A DNA stretch of 64,000 nucleotides from Yinghuangia sp035454725 (GTDB lineage Bacteria; Actinomycetota; Actinomycetes; Streptomycetales; Streptomycetaceae). Where the stretch lies: NCBI RefSeq assembly GCF_051388935.1, contig NZ_JBPKBI010000005.1, positions 186,001 to 250,000 on the forward strand, in the 5' to 3' direction. Each line of letters starts with the position of its first letter. Position 1 is the stretch's first letter. A program made the position numbers and the translations under genes. The notes beneath the pieces were generated by a model. That model did not search any database. It saw nothing but the letters and a program-made list of their open reading frames with translations, and had not been told where the DNA came from. This document shows, one piece after another, positions 17,650-28,723 of the stretch.

Positions 17650-17880
17650 ACGCGGGAGAGTCCTCGGCAGCGGCGCGCGTGCGTCTGCGGCCGGGGCGCC
17701 GAAGGAGCAATTCCTCCCCGGAAACTCTCAGGCCCATGTACCGCGCGGGTGAGGCGACTCTGGAAAGCAGTCCCGTGCCGTTTTGGCGGGGCTCACCCAT
17801 GGTGCAAGCCGCCGTCGGCGCCCGATCCCCGGGCGGCGATCGCGCGTGAAGCTCTCAGGTCCACGACAGAGGGGGAGGCG
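17650..17880 (+). ncRNA. Tandem glycine riboswitch
   Basis: Two glycine aptamers in series. The first begins near 17652 with GGGAGAG and contains GGCGCCGAAGGAGCAA and CTCTCAGG before a closing GACTCTGGAAAG (about 17757-17768). The second runs through the GGTGCAAGCCGCC linker to GCGTGAAGCTCTCAGG and ends with GACAGAGGGGG near 17875. These are the conserved core bases of the gcvT riboswitch class. It lies about 200 bases upstream of gcvT on the same strand and is expected to switch the glycine cleavage genes on when glycine is high. Confidence 0.93.
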
Positions 17881-18080
17881 ACCCGCCCGTCGGCGCGTCC
17901 GGCATGCCCCGCATGCCCGCGCCCTACAAGGGAGCCCTCTGTGGACCGCCCGATCCTTTCGTTCCGTCCCGTGTCACAGCCGGTTTCCGGCATGCCCGCA
18001 CCAGCCCCGAACATAGGGTGCGATCACGGACGAATCCCACCAGATGCCACCGGAATCACCACCCCGCGAGGAGCCCAGCG

Positions 18081-19208
18081 ATGACGTCCACCGCACCGGC
18101 CGGCCCGACGCCACAGCGCCGCACCCCCCTCGACGCGGTCCACGACGCCCTCGGCGCCACGATGACCGACTTCGCGGGCTGGCGGATGCCCCTGCGTTAC
18201 GGCAGCGAGAGCGCCGAACACCGCGCGGTACGCGAGGCCGCGGGGCTGTTCGACCTGACCCACATGGGCGAGATCGCCGTGCGCGGCCCCGAGGCCGCCC
18301 GCGCGCTCGACCACGCGCTGGTCGGCTTCGTCTCCAAAATCGGCGTCGGCCGCGCCCGCTACACGATGATCTGTGACGACAACGGCGGCATCCTCGACGA
18401 CCTGATCGTCTACCGCCTCGCCGAGGACGATTTCCTTGTCGTCGCGAACGCCTCCAACGCGGCCGTCGTCGCCGCGGAACTCCTCGACCGTGCGGGGGAC
18501 TTCGATGCGGAGGTCACCGACCTCTCGGAGGCCTACGCGCTGCTGGCCGTGCAGGGGCCGCGCGCGGTCGAGATCCTTGCGCCGCTCACCGGCCTCGACC
18601 TGGACGCCGTCAAGTACTACGCCGCCGACCGCGCCACCGTCGCGGGCGTCGACGTGCTGCTGGCCCGGACCGGCTACACCGGCGAGGACGGCTTCGAGCT
18701 CTTCTGCGCGCCCGGCGACGCCGAGCGGCTGTGGAACGCGCTCACCGAGGCCGGTGCGGGCCACGGCCTGGTCCCGGCCGGGCTGTCGTGCCGCGACACG
18801 CTGCGCCTGGAGGCGGGAATGCCGTTGTACGGGCACGAGCTGACGACCGAGGTCACGCCGTACGAGGCGAACCTGGGCCGGGTCGTGCGCCTCGACAAGC
18901 CCGAGGACTTCGTCGGGCGCGACGCCCTCGCCGCACGCGAGAAGGAGGGCCCCCGCGCGACTCTGGTCGGCCTGCGCTCGCCGGGACGACGCGTGCCGCG
19001 CGCCGGCTACGCGGTCCTCGACCCGGCGTCCGGCGACACCATCGGCACGATCACCTCGGGCGCGCCGTCGCCGACGCTCGGGGCGCCGATCGCCATGGCG
19101 TACGTCCCCTCGGGCAGCGCCGCGCCCGGCACGCGCCTCGCGGTCGACATCCGCGGCAGCGCGGAGCCGGTGGACGTCGTCGAGCTGCCGTTCTACCGGC
19201 GCGCGTGA
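18081..19208 (+). CDS. gcvT: Glycine cleavage system T protein (aminomethyltransferase)
   Basis: Transfers the methylene group from the lipoyl arm of GcvH to tetrahydrofolate, releasing ammonia. The 375-residue protein has the family motifs MTDFAGWRMPLRYG, GLFDLTHMGEI, the folate-site region YTGEDGFELF and the C-terminal GTITSGAPSPTLG. The ATG at 18081 follows GAGGAG; the frame open to 17904 is leader sequence. First gene of gcvT-gcvH-glyA, with the glycine riboswitch upstream. gcvP, the decarboxylase subunit, is not in the window. Confidence 0.96.
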   Translation: MTSTAPAGPTPQRRTPLDAVHDALGATMTDFAGWRMPLRYGSESAEHRAVREAAGLFDLTHMGEIAVRGPEAARALDHALVGFVSKIGVGRARYTMICDDNGGILDDLIVYRLAEDDFLVVANASNAAVVAAELLDRAGDFDAEVTDLSEAYALLAVQGPRAVEILAPLTGLDLDAVKYYAADRATVAGVDVLLARTGYTGEDGFELFCAPGDAERLWNALTEAGAGHGLVPAGLSCRDTLRLEAGMPLYGHELTTEVTPYEANLGRVVRLDKPEDFVGRDALAAREKEGPRATLVGLRSPGRRVPRAGYAVLDPASGDTIGTITSGAPSPTLGAPIAMAYVPSGSAAPGTRLAVDIRGSAEPVDVVELPFYRRA

Positions 19209-19295
19209 CCGGCGAACACCTGCCAACAAAAGCCCCAACACGTCACCAAGACCCCTGAGGATCAGGGACCCCGCACAACAGAGGAGAATGGACTC

Positions 19296-19679
19296 GTGAG
19301 CGCACCCCGGAACCTGCTCTTCAGCAAGGACCACGAGTGGCTGACGACGGACACCAGCCCGGCCGTCGTCGGCATCTCGAAGCATGCCGCCGACGCCCTG
19401 GGTGACGTGGTCTTCGTCCAGCTTCCCCAGGTCGGCGCGCGCGTCACCGCGGGCGAGCCGTGTGGCGAGCTGGAGTCGACCAAGTCGGTCAGCGACCTGT
19501 TTGCCCCCGCGAACGGCGAGGTCGTCGAGGTCAACGCCGCGGTCGTGGACGACCCGAGCCTGGTCAACTCCGACCCGTACGGCGACGGCTGGCTGATCAA
19601 GGTGCAACTCGACACCCCCGCCGCCGAGACCGGCGGCCTGATGTCCGAAGCCGAGTACAACGCCTTCACCGGCGCCTGA
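19296..19679 (+). CDS. gcvH: Glycine cleavage system H protein
   Basis: The 127-residue lipoyl carrier that shuttles the aminomethyl group between GcvP, GcvT and the dihydrolipoyl dehydrogenase. The lipoylation site is K63 in ELESTKSVSDLFAP, and the fold's DHEWL and YGDGWLIKV strands are present. GTG at 19296 with GAGGAG nine bases upstream; the nearer ATG at 19288 hits a stop after two codons, which settles the start. It follows gcvT by 87 bases. Confidence 0.96.
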   Translation: MSAPRNLLFSKDHEWLTTDTSPAVVGISKHAADALGDVVFVQLPQVGARVTAGEPCGELESTKSVSDLFAPANGEVVEVNAAVVDDPSLVNSDPYGDGWLIKVQLDTPAAETGGLMSEAEYNAFTGA

Positions 19680-19705
19680 GCCCCCGATCGAGGAGCTGAC
19701 CAACC

Positions 19706-20971
19706 GTGACGATCCTGGACCGTCCGCTGGCCGAGGTGGACCCTGAGGTCGCCGCCGCCGTCGCCGACGAGCTGCACCGCCAGCAGTCGACCCTGGAGAT
19801 GATCGCCTCCGAGAACTTCGCGCCCGTCGCGGTTCTCGAAGCCCAGGGGTCGGTGCTGACCAACAAGTACGCCGAGGGTTACCCCGGCCGCCGCTACTAC
19901 GGCGGCTGCGAGTACGTCGACGTGGTCGAGAACCTCGCCATCGAACGCCTCAAGGCCCTCTTCGGCGCGGAGGCCGCGAACGTCCAGCCGCACTCGGGCG
20001 CTCAGGCCAACGCGGCCGTGTACTTCGGGCTCCTACAGACCGGCGACACCGTGCTCGGCCTCGACCTCGCCAACGGCGGGCACCTCACCCACGGGATGAA
20101 GCTCAACTTCTCCGGCAAGCAGTACAACGTCGTCTCCTACAAGGTGGACGCCGCCGGACTGGTCGACATGACCGAGGTCGAGCGGCTGGCCAAGGAGCAC
20201 CGGCCGAAGATGATCGTCGCGGGCTGGTCGGCGTACCCGCGCCAACTGGACTTCGCCGCGTTCCGGCGCATCGCCGACGAGGTCGGCGCGTACCTGTGGG
20301 TCGACATGGCCCACTTCGCCGGCCTGGTCGCGGCGGGCCTGCACCCCAACCCGGTGCCGCACGCGCACATCGTCACCACGACGACCCACAAAACCCTCGG
20401 CGGCCCGCGCGGCGGCGCGATCCTGGCCACCGAGGAACTGATCAAGAAAATCAACTCGGCGGTCTTCCCGGGCCTCCAGGGCGGTCCGCTCGAACACGTG
20501 ATCGCCGCGAAGGCGGTGGCCTTCAAGGTGGCCGCCGGCGAGGAGTTCAAGGACCGCCAGAAGCGCACCCTCGCGGGCGCCAAGATCCTCGCCGAACGCC
20601 TGCTCGCCCAGGACGCGGCCGACGCGGGCATCAAGGTTCTCTCCGGCGGCACGGACGTGCACCTGGTCCTCGTCGACCTCGTCGAGAACCAGCTCAACGG
20701 CCGCGAGGCCGAGGACCGCCTCCACGAGGTCGGCATCACGGTCAACCGCAACGCGGTCCCGAACGACCCGCTGCCCCCGATGAAGACCTCCGGCCTGCGC
20801 ATCGGCACCCCGGCCCTGGCCACCCGCGGCTTCACCGACGACGACTTCGCCGAGGTCGCGGACGTCATCGTGGAGGCCTTGAAGCCGGACTACGACGAGG
20901 CGAAGCGCGAGGCCCTGAGCGCGCGGACAGCGGCACTGGCGGCGAAGCACCCGCTGTACGCCAACCTGTGA
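19706..20971 (+). CDS. glyA: Serine hydroxymethyltransferase
   Basis: Interconverts glycine plus methylene-tetrahydrofolate with serine, so it consumes both products of the glycine cleavage reaction. The 421-residue protein starts LAEVDPEVAAAVADE, binds PLP through K229 in TTTTHKTLGGPRGG, and contains the family sequences MIASENF, YPGRRYYGG and PHSGAQAN. GTG start at 19706 behind GAGGAGCTG. Third gene of the riboswitch-led operon, 26 bases after gcvH, and followed by a strong terminator. Confidence 0.97.
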   Translation: MTILDRPLAEVDPEVAAAVADELHRQQSTLEMIASENFAPVAVLEAQGSVLTNKYAEGYPGRRYYGGCEYVDVVENLAIERLKALFGAEAANVQPHSGAQANAAVYFGLLQTGDTVLGLDLANGGHLTHGMKLNFSGKQYNVVSYKVDAAGLVDMTEVERLAKEHRPKMIVAGWSAYPRQLDFAAFRRIADEVGAYLWVDMAHFAGLVAAGLHPNPVPHAHIVTTTTHKTLGGPRGGAILATEELIKKINSAVFPGLQGGPLEHVIAAKAVAFKVAAGEEFKDRQKRTLAGAKILAERLLAQDAADAGIKVLSGGTDVHLVLVDLVENQLNGREAEDRLHEVGITVNRNAVPNDPLPPMKTSGLRIGTPALATRGFTDDDFAEVADVIVEALKPDYDEAKREALSARTAALAAKHPLYANL

Positions 20972-20990
20972 CGGGAACGCGCCGGTAATC

Positions 20991-21042
20991 GGCGAAGGGG
21001 CCCGGACCACGCGCGTGATGCGTGATCCGGGCCCCTTTCGCC
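20991..21042. terminator. Bidirectional terminator between glyA and doc
   Basis: GGCGAAGGGGCCCGGA (20991-21006) pairs with TCCGGGCCCCTTTCGCC (21026-21042) around a 19-base loop, with one bulged base. It lies 19 bases after glyA and 14 bases after the convergent toxin gene; the short T-run suits the glyA side. Confidence 0.8.
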
Positions 21043-21056
21043 AGGCGCTCGATTTC

Positions 21057-21443
21057 TCAGCCGACCCCGCCGACCCGTCGCAACACCTTGGCGATGTCCG
21101 AGACGTCGTCGAGCACACCGGTGGCCACGTCGGTGACCAGACGCTCGGCGTCGTCGACCGGCAGGGGCGACGGAACGGCGACGCCGTTGCACGCGAGGAA
21201 GTACCAGGCCGCGACTGTGGCAGTGCGTTTATTGCCGTCGACCAGCGCGCGGTTGCGCGCGAGCGAGTGCATGAGCGCTGCCGACTTCTGCGATAAGTCG
21301 GGGTAGGCGTCCTCCCCGAAGACCGTGGTTGACGGTCGGGCACACGCGGCCTGGACGAGTCCGTGGTCCCGAACAAGTGCCGGAGCACCGGTCACCTGTT
21401 CCGCGAGAATCAGGATCTCGTCGGCGGTGGGGTAGTAGGTCAC
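21057..21443 (-). CDS. Doc-like Fic-family toxin with substituted catalytic histidine
   Basis: A 128-residue Fic/Doc-fold protein. Doc toxins phosphorylate elongation factor Tu through a motif HxFx(D/E)xNKR. Here the motif reads RNRALVDGNKRTA: the acidic residue, the GNKR loop and the helix MHSLA before it are intact, but the catalytic histidine position is arginine (codon CGC where CAC would encode histidine). The GTG at 21443 overlaps the antitoxin stop by four bases. The rest of the fold (N-terminal LAEQVTGAP, ALMHSLA, DDAERLVTDVATG) is as expected for an intact toxin. Whether it is active is doubtful. Confidence 0.88.
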   Translation of the reverse strand: MTYYPTADEILILAEQVTGAPALVRDHGLVQAACARPSTTVFGEDAYPDLSQKSAALMHSLARNRALVDGNKRTATVAAWYFLACNGVAVPSPLPVDDAERLVTDVATGVLDDVSDIAKVLRRVGGVG

Positions 21444-21640
21444 TTCAGCCGCTCCATGAGTTCCGCGTTGTCGGCCGCGAACTGCGCGCCGAATGCACGG
21501 GCGCGTTCAGTGCGCTCGTGCCGGTCGACGTACTCCTCGACGGCACGAATCAGGAGCTGCTGCTGCGAACGCCGCTCGGCGGCAGCAAGTATGCGGACAC
21601 GCTCGGCAAGCTCTGGCGAGAGGTTCAATACTGTAGCCAT
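21440..21640 (-). CDS. Ribbon-helix-helix antitoxin of the Doc pair
   Basis: A 66-residue protein starting ATVLNLSPELAERV, which fits an Arc/CopG-type ribbon-helix-helix domain (strand residues 2-8, two helices to about residue 40), followed by a charged tail (YVDRHERTERARAFGAQF) suited to binding and capping a Fic toxin. It precedes the toxin with a four-base overlap, the standard order. A longer frame to 22072 crosses the poly-G gap and is an artefact. A small inverted repeat lies just upstream. Confidence 0.85.
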   Translation of the reverse strand: MATVLNLSPELAERVRILAAAERRSQQQLLIRAVEEYVDRHERTERARAFGAQFAADNAELMERLK

Positions 21641-21646
21641 AGTGAA

Positions 21647-21663
21647 GTTATAGCAAAACGCTA
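21647..21663 (-). promoter_or_regulatory. Antitoxin promoter -10 with overlapping operator
   Basis: On the minus strand TATAAC (21652-21647) lies seven bases upstream of the antitoxin ATG, which implies a nearly leaderless transcript. It overlaps TAGC-GTTTT-GCTA (21663-21651), a short inverted repeat suited to a ribbon-helix-helix dimer. Confidence 0.4.
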
Positions 21664-21873
21664 CAGCTTCAGGCAACCGCTTGGTCCGGCGATCAGGCTT
21701 TGCTCCGCCGTCGGCCGCAGGCTGACCGGGGCGGTCAGCGGACTGTCGGTGCGCGGTCAGCGCTCCCCGCCAACCCTCGGCGGCATGGAAGCGAATCAGA
21801 TCCGGGCCGCGGCCTCGGACCGTCCGGGACGCCGCGAAACCGTTGTGACCGTCCGTACGGCGGAAACCGCGGT

Positions 21874-21961
<88 letters not shown>

Positions 21962-21976
21962 GCGGAAACCGCGGTC

Positions 21977-22028
21977 GCGGCCGGTGTTCCGTGATGCGCG
22001 TGAAGCGCCCTCGCGGAACACCGGCCGC
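21977..22028. terminator. Strong hairpin downstream of the enoyl-CoA hydratase gene
   Basis: A perfect 15-base inverted repeat (21977-21991 with 22014-22028; GCGGCCGGTGTTCCG and complement) with a 22-base loop, 71 bases past the stop of the minus-strand hydratase gene. Probable terminator; its stability may explain the adjacent sequencing gap. Confidence 0.7.
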
Positions 22029-22099
22029 AGGTTGGCCGAGCGGTCCGGTGCCCCACGACGGGTGTGCCTCACCGTGCCGCGACACCGGCCCGCGATGGT

Positions 22100-22879
22100 T
22101 CAGCGGCCGACGAACTTGGCCTTGCCCGGGCCGCTCTCCATGAAGCTCTTCATGCCGATCGTGCGGTCCTCGGTGGCGAACAGGCCGGTGAAGTGCAGGC
22201 GTTCGATCTCCAGGCCGGAGTCGAGGTCGGTCTCCAGGCCGCGGTCGATGGCCTCCTTCGCGGCACGCAGCGCGTACGCGGGTCCGTCGGCGAACTGCGC
22301 GGCCCACGCGACCGCGGTGTCGTAGACCTCGGCCTGGGGAGCGAGGCGGTCGACGAGGCCGATGGCGAGGGCTTCCTCCGCGTCGACGAAACGGCCCGAG
22401 AAGATCAGGTCCTTGGCCTTCGCCGGGCCGATGAGGCGCGGCAGGCGCTGCGAGCCGCCCGCACCCGGGATGACGCCGAGGAGGATCTCGGGCTGGCCGA
22501 GCTTGGCGTTGTCGGCGCACACGCGGAAGTCGGCGCAGAGCGCGAGTTCGCAGCCGCCGCCGAGGGCGTAGCCGGTGATCGCCGCGATGACCGGCTTGGG
22601 GATGCGCGCGATCGCGGTGAACGCGGATTGCAGGGCGACCCCGCGGTCGACCATGTCGGTGTACGACATGGCCGCCATCTCCTTGATGTCGGCGCCCGCC
22701 GCGAAGACCTTCTCGCCGCCGTAGATGACCAGCGCGCGGACATCCGGACGCTCGGTGGCCAGCGCGGCGATCGAGCGCAGCTCTTCCTGGAGTTGGATGT
22801 CGAGTGCGTTCATCGGCGGCCTGGCCAACCGGATCGTCCCGACCCCGTCGGCCACTTCAAGGTTCACGAACTCGCCCAC
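22100..22879 (-). CDS. Enoyl-CoA hydratase/isomerase family protein
   Basis: A 259-residue crotonase-fold enzyme that hydrates trans-2-enoyl-CoA in fatty acid breakdown. Oxyanion-hole and CoA-binding segments are visible: FAAGADIKEMA, AITGYALGGGCELALCAD, and QPEILLGVIPGAGGSQRLPRLIG, whose glutamates sit at the catalytic positions. The GTG at 22879 has AAGGAG six bases upstream. The longer frame reaching 23146 passes through poly-G and Ns and is not real. No partner gene lies beside it, so the exact substrate is open. Confidence 0.92.
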   Translation of the reverse strand: MGEFVNLEVADGVGTIRLARPPMNALDIQLQEELRSIAALATERPDVRALVIYGGEKVFAAGADIKEMAAMSYTDMVDRGVALQSAFTAIARIPKPVIAAITGYALGGGCELALCADFRVCADNAKLGQPEILLGVIPGAGGSQRLPRLIGPAKAKDLIFSGRFVDAEEALAIGLVDRLAPQAEVYDTAVAWAAQFADGPAYALRAAKEAIDRGLETDLDSGLEIERLHFTGLFATEDRTIGMKSFMESGPGKAKFVGR

Positions 22880-22965
22880 GTATGACTCCTTCTCGTCACG
22901 GCTCGTCACGGCTCGGTGAGGATTGTCGACTGCCCGACGCCGACAATACGGCCAGGCACGGCGAA

Positions 22966-23096
<131 letters not shown>

Positions 23097-23116
23097 CGGG
23101 CCGTACCGACGGCCCG
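23097..23116. terminator. Hairpin downstream of the L,D-transpeptidase gene
   Basis: CGGGCCGT (23097-23104), four bases, ACGGCCCG (23109-23116): a perfect 8-base stem 77 bases past the stop of the minus-strand gene. The left side abuts the gap, so the stem may be longer. Confidence 0.5.
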
Positions 23117-23193
23117 CTCCCGCCCTTGCCGATCCCCCGACCCCACCGAACGTCACCGCGCCGGACGCGGTCCGACCGCCAGGCGGTCGCTGC

Positions 23194-24468
23194 TCAGTTC
23201 CGGGCGGCGCTGCCCTGGACCCACGCCTCCCAGGTCAGGTTCCACGCGCCGTAGCCGTTGTCCGGCGCGACCACCTCGTCCTTGGCGTTGACGACGTCCA
23301 CGATGTCGCCCGGCATCGCCGCGTTGTCGTAGAACCACTTGGCGTTCTCGGGGGTCATGCTGACGCAGCCGTGGCTGGTGTTCTGCTTGCCGAAAACCTC
23401 GGCCGGATTCGCCCAGAAGTTGCCGTGCACGAAGGTGCCGGAGGTCGTCGTACGGACCGCCCACGGGACGTTCGGTATGTCGTACTCGCCCGCCATGCCG
23501 ACCGTTTCGGAGTTCATCCGCGTGCTCTCGTACTTCTCCATCACGACCATCTTGCCGCCCCACGTCGCGTACTTCGGCAGCTCTCCGGTGGTGACGGGTA
23601 TTTCCTTGACCATCACGTCGTTCTTGTAGACCTTCATGGTCTTGGTGTCGACGTCGACGACGCTGACCGTCTTGCTGTCGCTCACCTTGAACGAAAAGCT
23701 CTTGAACTGCTCGAACTTGGCACCGTTGCCGGCGTCTATGCCGCGCAGGTTGAGGTCGACCTTCACCTGCGTGTTGACCGGCCAGTACTCCTTCGGCCGG
23801 TAGTCGACGCGCTGCGAGCCGAACCAGTGCCACGAGCCCTCGACCGAGGGGCCGGCGGTGACGGTGAGTGCCTTCTCGACGGTGGCCTTGTCCGTTACCG
23901 GCGCGTTGAACTTGATCGATATCGGCTGGCCGACGCCGACCGTCATGCCGTTGTCCGGGAAGAACGACGCGGTGATCTTCTTGTCGTTGCTCACCGTGGT
24001 GAACGACGCGGTCGCGGTGGTCTTCGCACCCGCCTTGTTGACCGCGACGGCGGTCACGGTGTACTTCGAACCGAACGTGAAGGGGACGTTCGGCTTCCAG
24101 GTCTTGCCGTCCGCCTGGAGGCTGCCGTCGACGTTTTCGTCACGGGAGTTGGTCAGGGCGACGCTTTCGAGTTTGTCGCCGTCACCGACCTCCACGACGA
24201 CCGGTGTGACGACGTCGACACCCACCGCCGCGTCGGACGGGCTGATGGTGACCTGCGCCGGGTTCACCGACGCGGACGGCGAAACCCCGCCGGACGAACC
24301 GGCCGTCGCGCCCGCGGACGTGCCTCCGGAGCCGGTGTTCCCGCCGGTGTCGGACTTCTTGCCGTCACCGGAGCTGCACGCTGTGACCAGGACGAGGGCG
24401 CCGAGAAGCAGCGCCACGATATGACGCCAACGTGGTCGACCTGGGCGCGGCTGCGGTGCTCGGGTCAT
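23194..24468 (-). CDS. Lipoprotein L,D-transpeptidase (LppS/LdtMt-like)
   Basis: Cross-links peptidoglycan stem peptides 3-3 outside the membrane. The 424-residue protein has a lipoprotein signal (residues 1-31, lipobox VTAC), a Gly/Ser-rich linker, two immunoglobulin-like domains (about 60-270) and a C-terminal YkuD domain. The YkuD signature is intact: HGNFW ... NTSHGCVSMTPENAKW, with the catalytic cysteine at about residue 368. The ATG at 24468 gives the correct signal peptide; the longer frame to 24561 would bury it. Actinomycetes carry several paralogues, so which one this is cannot be said. Confidence 0.94.
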   Translation of the reverse strand: MTRAPQPRPGRPRWRHIVALLLGALVLVTACSSGDGKKSDTGGNTGSGGTSAGATAGSSGGVSPSASVNPAQVTISPSDAAVGVDVVTPVVVEVGDGDKLESVALTNSRDENVDGSLQADGKTWKPNVPFTFGSKYTVTAVAVNKAGAKTTATASFTTVSNDKKITASFFPDNGMTVGVGQPISIKFNAPVTDKATVEKALTVTAGPSVEGSWHWFGSQRVDYRPKEYWPVNTQVKVDLNLRGIDAGNGAKFEQFKSFSFKVSDSKTVSVVDVDTKTMKVYKNDVMVKEIPVTTGELPKYATWGGKMVVMEKYESTRMNSETVGMAGEYDIPNVPWAVRTTTSGTFVHGNFWANPAEVFGKQNTSHGCVSMTPENAKWFYDNAAMPGDIVDVVNAKDEVVAPDNGYGAWNLTWEAWVQGSAARN

Positions 24469-24622
24469 GGAGAAGTTCCCTTCACGTGCGGTGCTTCGGG
24501 GCGGCCCGGCCCGACGAATGGGCACGGCACCGGCCATACACCCTTTAGACGTACCGAACACATCTTCGGTTGCCGGAAATCGGCGCCGTAACCGAATCGG
24601 GACGAGCGCGCCGGAACTCGGC

Positions 24623-25072
24623 TCAGCGCCGTGAGTCCGCCGCCAACAGCGCGCTGACCAGGGCGGGATCGGGCGTGTCCGCGAGGCCGGGCAACTCGCC
24701 GCGCACGACGACGACGTGGTACGCGCCGCTCCCCTGCGGCGGCTCGACGCCGTACGGCAGCACGGTCACGATGCGCCGAAGACCGGTGTCCTCGGCGGCT
24801 TCCAGCAGCCATTCCCACGTGTCCAGGGGGCCGCCGGTTCCGTCGGTCCCCGCATCCAAGTGCACGACGGTGTAAGCGTTTTCGAGGACAGCCCCGAGCC
24901 GCAGCGGGTCGGAGAGGTCATTCACCGCCACCCGCACCCCGGCGCCCCGCAACGGCGCGGCGGCGGCACGGTCACGCACGACGGCCCGCAGGTCCGGAAC
25001 ATCCCGCTCGGCCAACGCGAGCACGAGCGCACGGCCGAGCGGCAGATGCGCACCGGTGACGACGACGGGCAT
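24623..25072 (-). CDS. Short NAD(P)-binding Rossmann-fold protein
   Basis: A 149-residue protein resembling the N-terminal half of NmrA/epimerase-type short-chain dehydrogenases: PVVVTGAHLPLGRALVLAL is the dinucleotide-binding turn, followed by a strand AVVRD and NDLSDPLRLGAVLENAYTVVHL. Full-length relatives have 250-300 residues, so it lacks the substrate-binding half, and the active-site YxxxK is not visible. It may be a regulator or a degenerate enzyme. It diverges from glgX, 180 bases from that gene's start. Confidence 0.65.
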   Translation of the reverse strand: MPVVVTGAHLPLGRALVLALAERDVPDLRAVVRDRAAAAPLRGAGVRVAVNDLSDPLRLGAVLENAYTVVHLDAGTDGTGGPLDTWEWLLEAAEDTGLRRIVTVLPYGVEPPQGSGAYHVVVVRGELPGLADTPDPALVSALLAADSRR

Positions 25073-25252
25073 GTGGCCACGGTAGCGGCCTGACGGAGCG
25101 CAGGATTCTGATAAACCGTGGAAAACCTTTGCATTGAGGACTATTCGTGCGCATCGTGGTGTGCGGATACCGACCGACGGAACAGGTGGCCTTTGCCTTG
25201 CGCCCCGAAAGGGAACACCCTGCGTAGCAACAACGGCGGGAGGGCGGAGCCA

Positions 25253-27670
<2,418 letters not shown>

Positions 27671-27841
27671 CCCCGCGCTGCCCCAGGCTCTCCGGCTGCC
27701 GCCTTCCCGGCACGGGTGATCACCTGTTCTTGTGACTGTCCACCGTTGTATACGTGCGTGTTGGGGCCGTGGGAGAGACTCGGCCTTCGGGATGTCACCC
27801 TGGTATGACACGCGTCCCCGTACGAATGGAGTCCGACGCCG

Positions 27842-28621
27842 ATGACTGCGCCCACGCCGATCCTGACCACCGCCCCGAACTTCCGGGACGCCGGTGGCCA
27901 CGCGACCGCCGACGGGCGCAAAGTGCGTTCCGGTCTCGTATTCCGCTCGGACGGGCTTGCGGCCCTCGACCCGACGGACAGCTCCACGTTCACCGGGCTG
28001 GGCATCGGGCTGGTGTTCGACCTTCGGTCGGAGCACGAGCGCGACCGGGAGCCCGACCTGCTTCCGGCCGGGGTCGAGCTCCTGGTCGCCGACGTGATGG
28101 GGCACTCCAACAACGACCTCTTCGGCGACATCTTCGCCGACCCGAAGCGGGCCGGAGAGCTGATGGGCGGCGACGCCGGCATCGAGCTGATGCGCGAGGT
28201 CTACCGCCGGTTCGTCACCACCGATCAGGCACACGCCGCGTACCGCAAGGTGTTCACGCGTCTCGCCGAGACGGAGTTCCCGACCGTCTTCCACTGCTCC
28301 CAGGGGAAGGACCGCACCGGCTGGACCTCGGCCGTGCTGCTCACCCTGCTCGGTGTGCCGCGCGAGACCGTTCTCGAGGACTACCTCGCCAGCGCCCGAC
28401 ACCTGCACGCCAAGAACGAGCGCTTCCTCGAAGCCAACGCCCAGCGCGGGTTCGACCCCGAGCACCTGCGCCCGGTGTTCGCGGTGCGCCCGGAATACCT
28501 CGACACGGCGTTCACCGCGGCCGAGAAGAAGTACGGCTCGGTGGAGGCGTACGTCCGCGAAGGCGTAGGCGTCTCGCCCACCCACATCGAGGCTCTTCGC
28601 ACGCGCCTGCTGGAGTCCTGA
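27842..28621 (+). CDS. Tyrosine-protein phosphatase (Y_phosphatase3 family)
   Basis: A 259-residue protein of the MptpB-like group, which dephosphorylate phosphotyrosine and sometimes phosphoinositides. The active-site loop is HCSQGKDRTGW, with the nucleophile C152 and the arginine of CX5R. The N-terminal NFRDAGGH ... RSGLVFRSDGLAAL is the family's second signature, and DLRSEHERDREPD supplies the acidic loop. ATG at 27842 with GGAG ten bases upstream. It is a single gene between glgX and a convergent AbiEi-like gene. No signal peptide is visible, so it is probably cytoplasmic. Confidence 0.92.
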   Translation: MTAPTPILTTAPNFRDAGGHATADGRKVRSGLVFRSDGLAALDPTDSSTFTGLGIGLVFDLRSEHERDREPDLLPAGVELLVADVMGHSNNDLFGDIFADPKRAGELMGGDAGIELMREVYRRFVTTDQAHAAYRKVFTRLAETEFPTVFHCSQGKDRTGWTSAVLLTLLGVPRETVLEDYLASARHLHAKNERFLEANAQRGFDPEHLRPVFAVRPEYLDTAFTAAEKKYGSVEAYVREGVGVSPTHIEALRTRLLES

Positions 28622-28723
28622 CCGTCCCGTGCGGGCGCTGTCCGGGACCGCCCGGCACCCCGCACGCGCCTACCGGAGTCCCGACCATCCTCAGCGGAGG
28701 CGTCTGACCCGCACGGCACCCCG

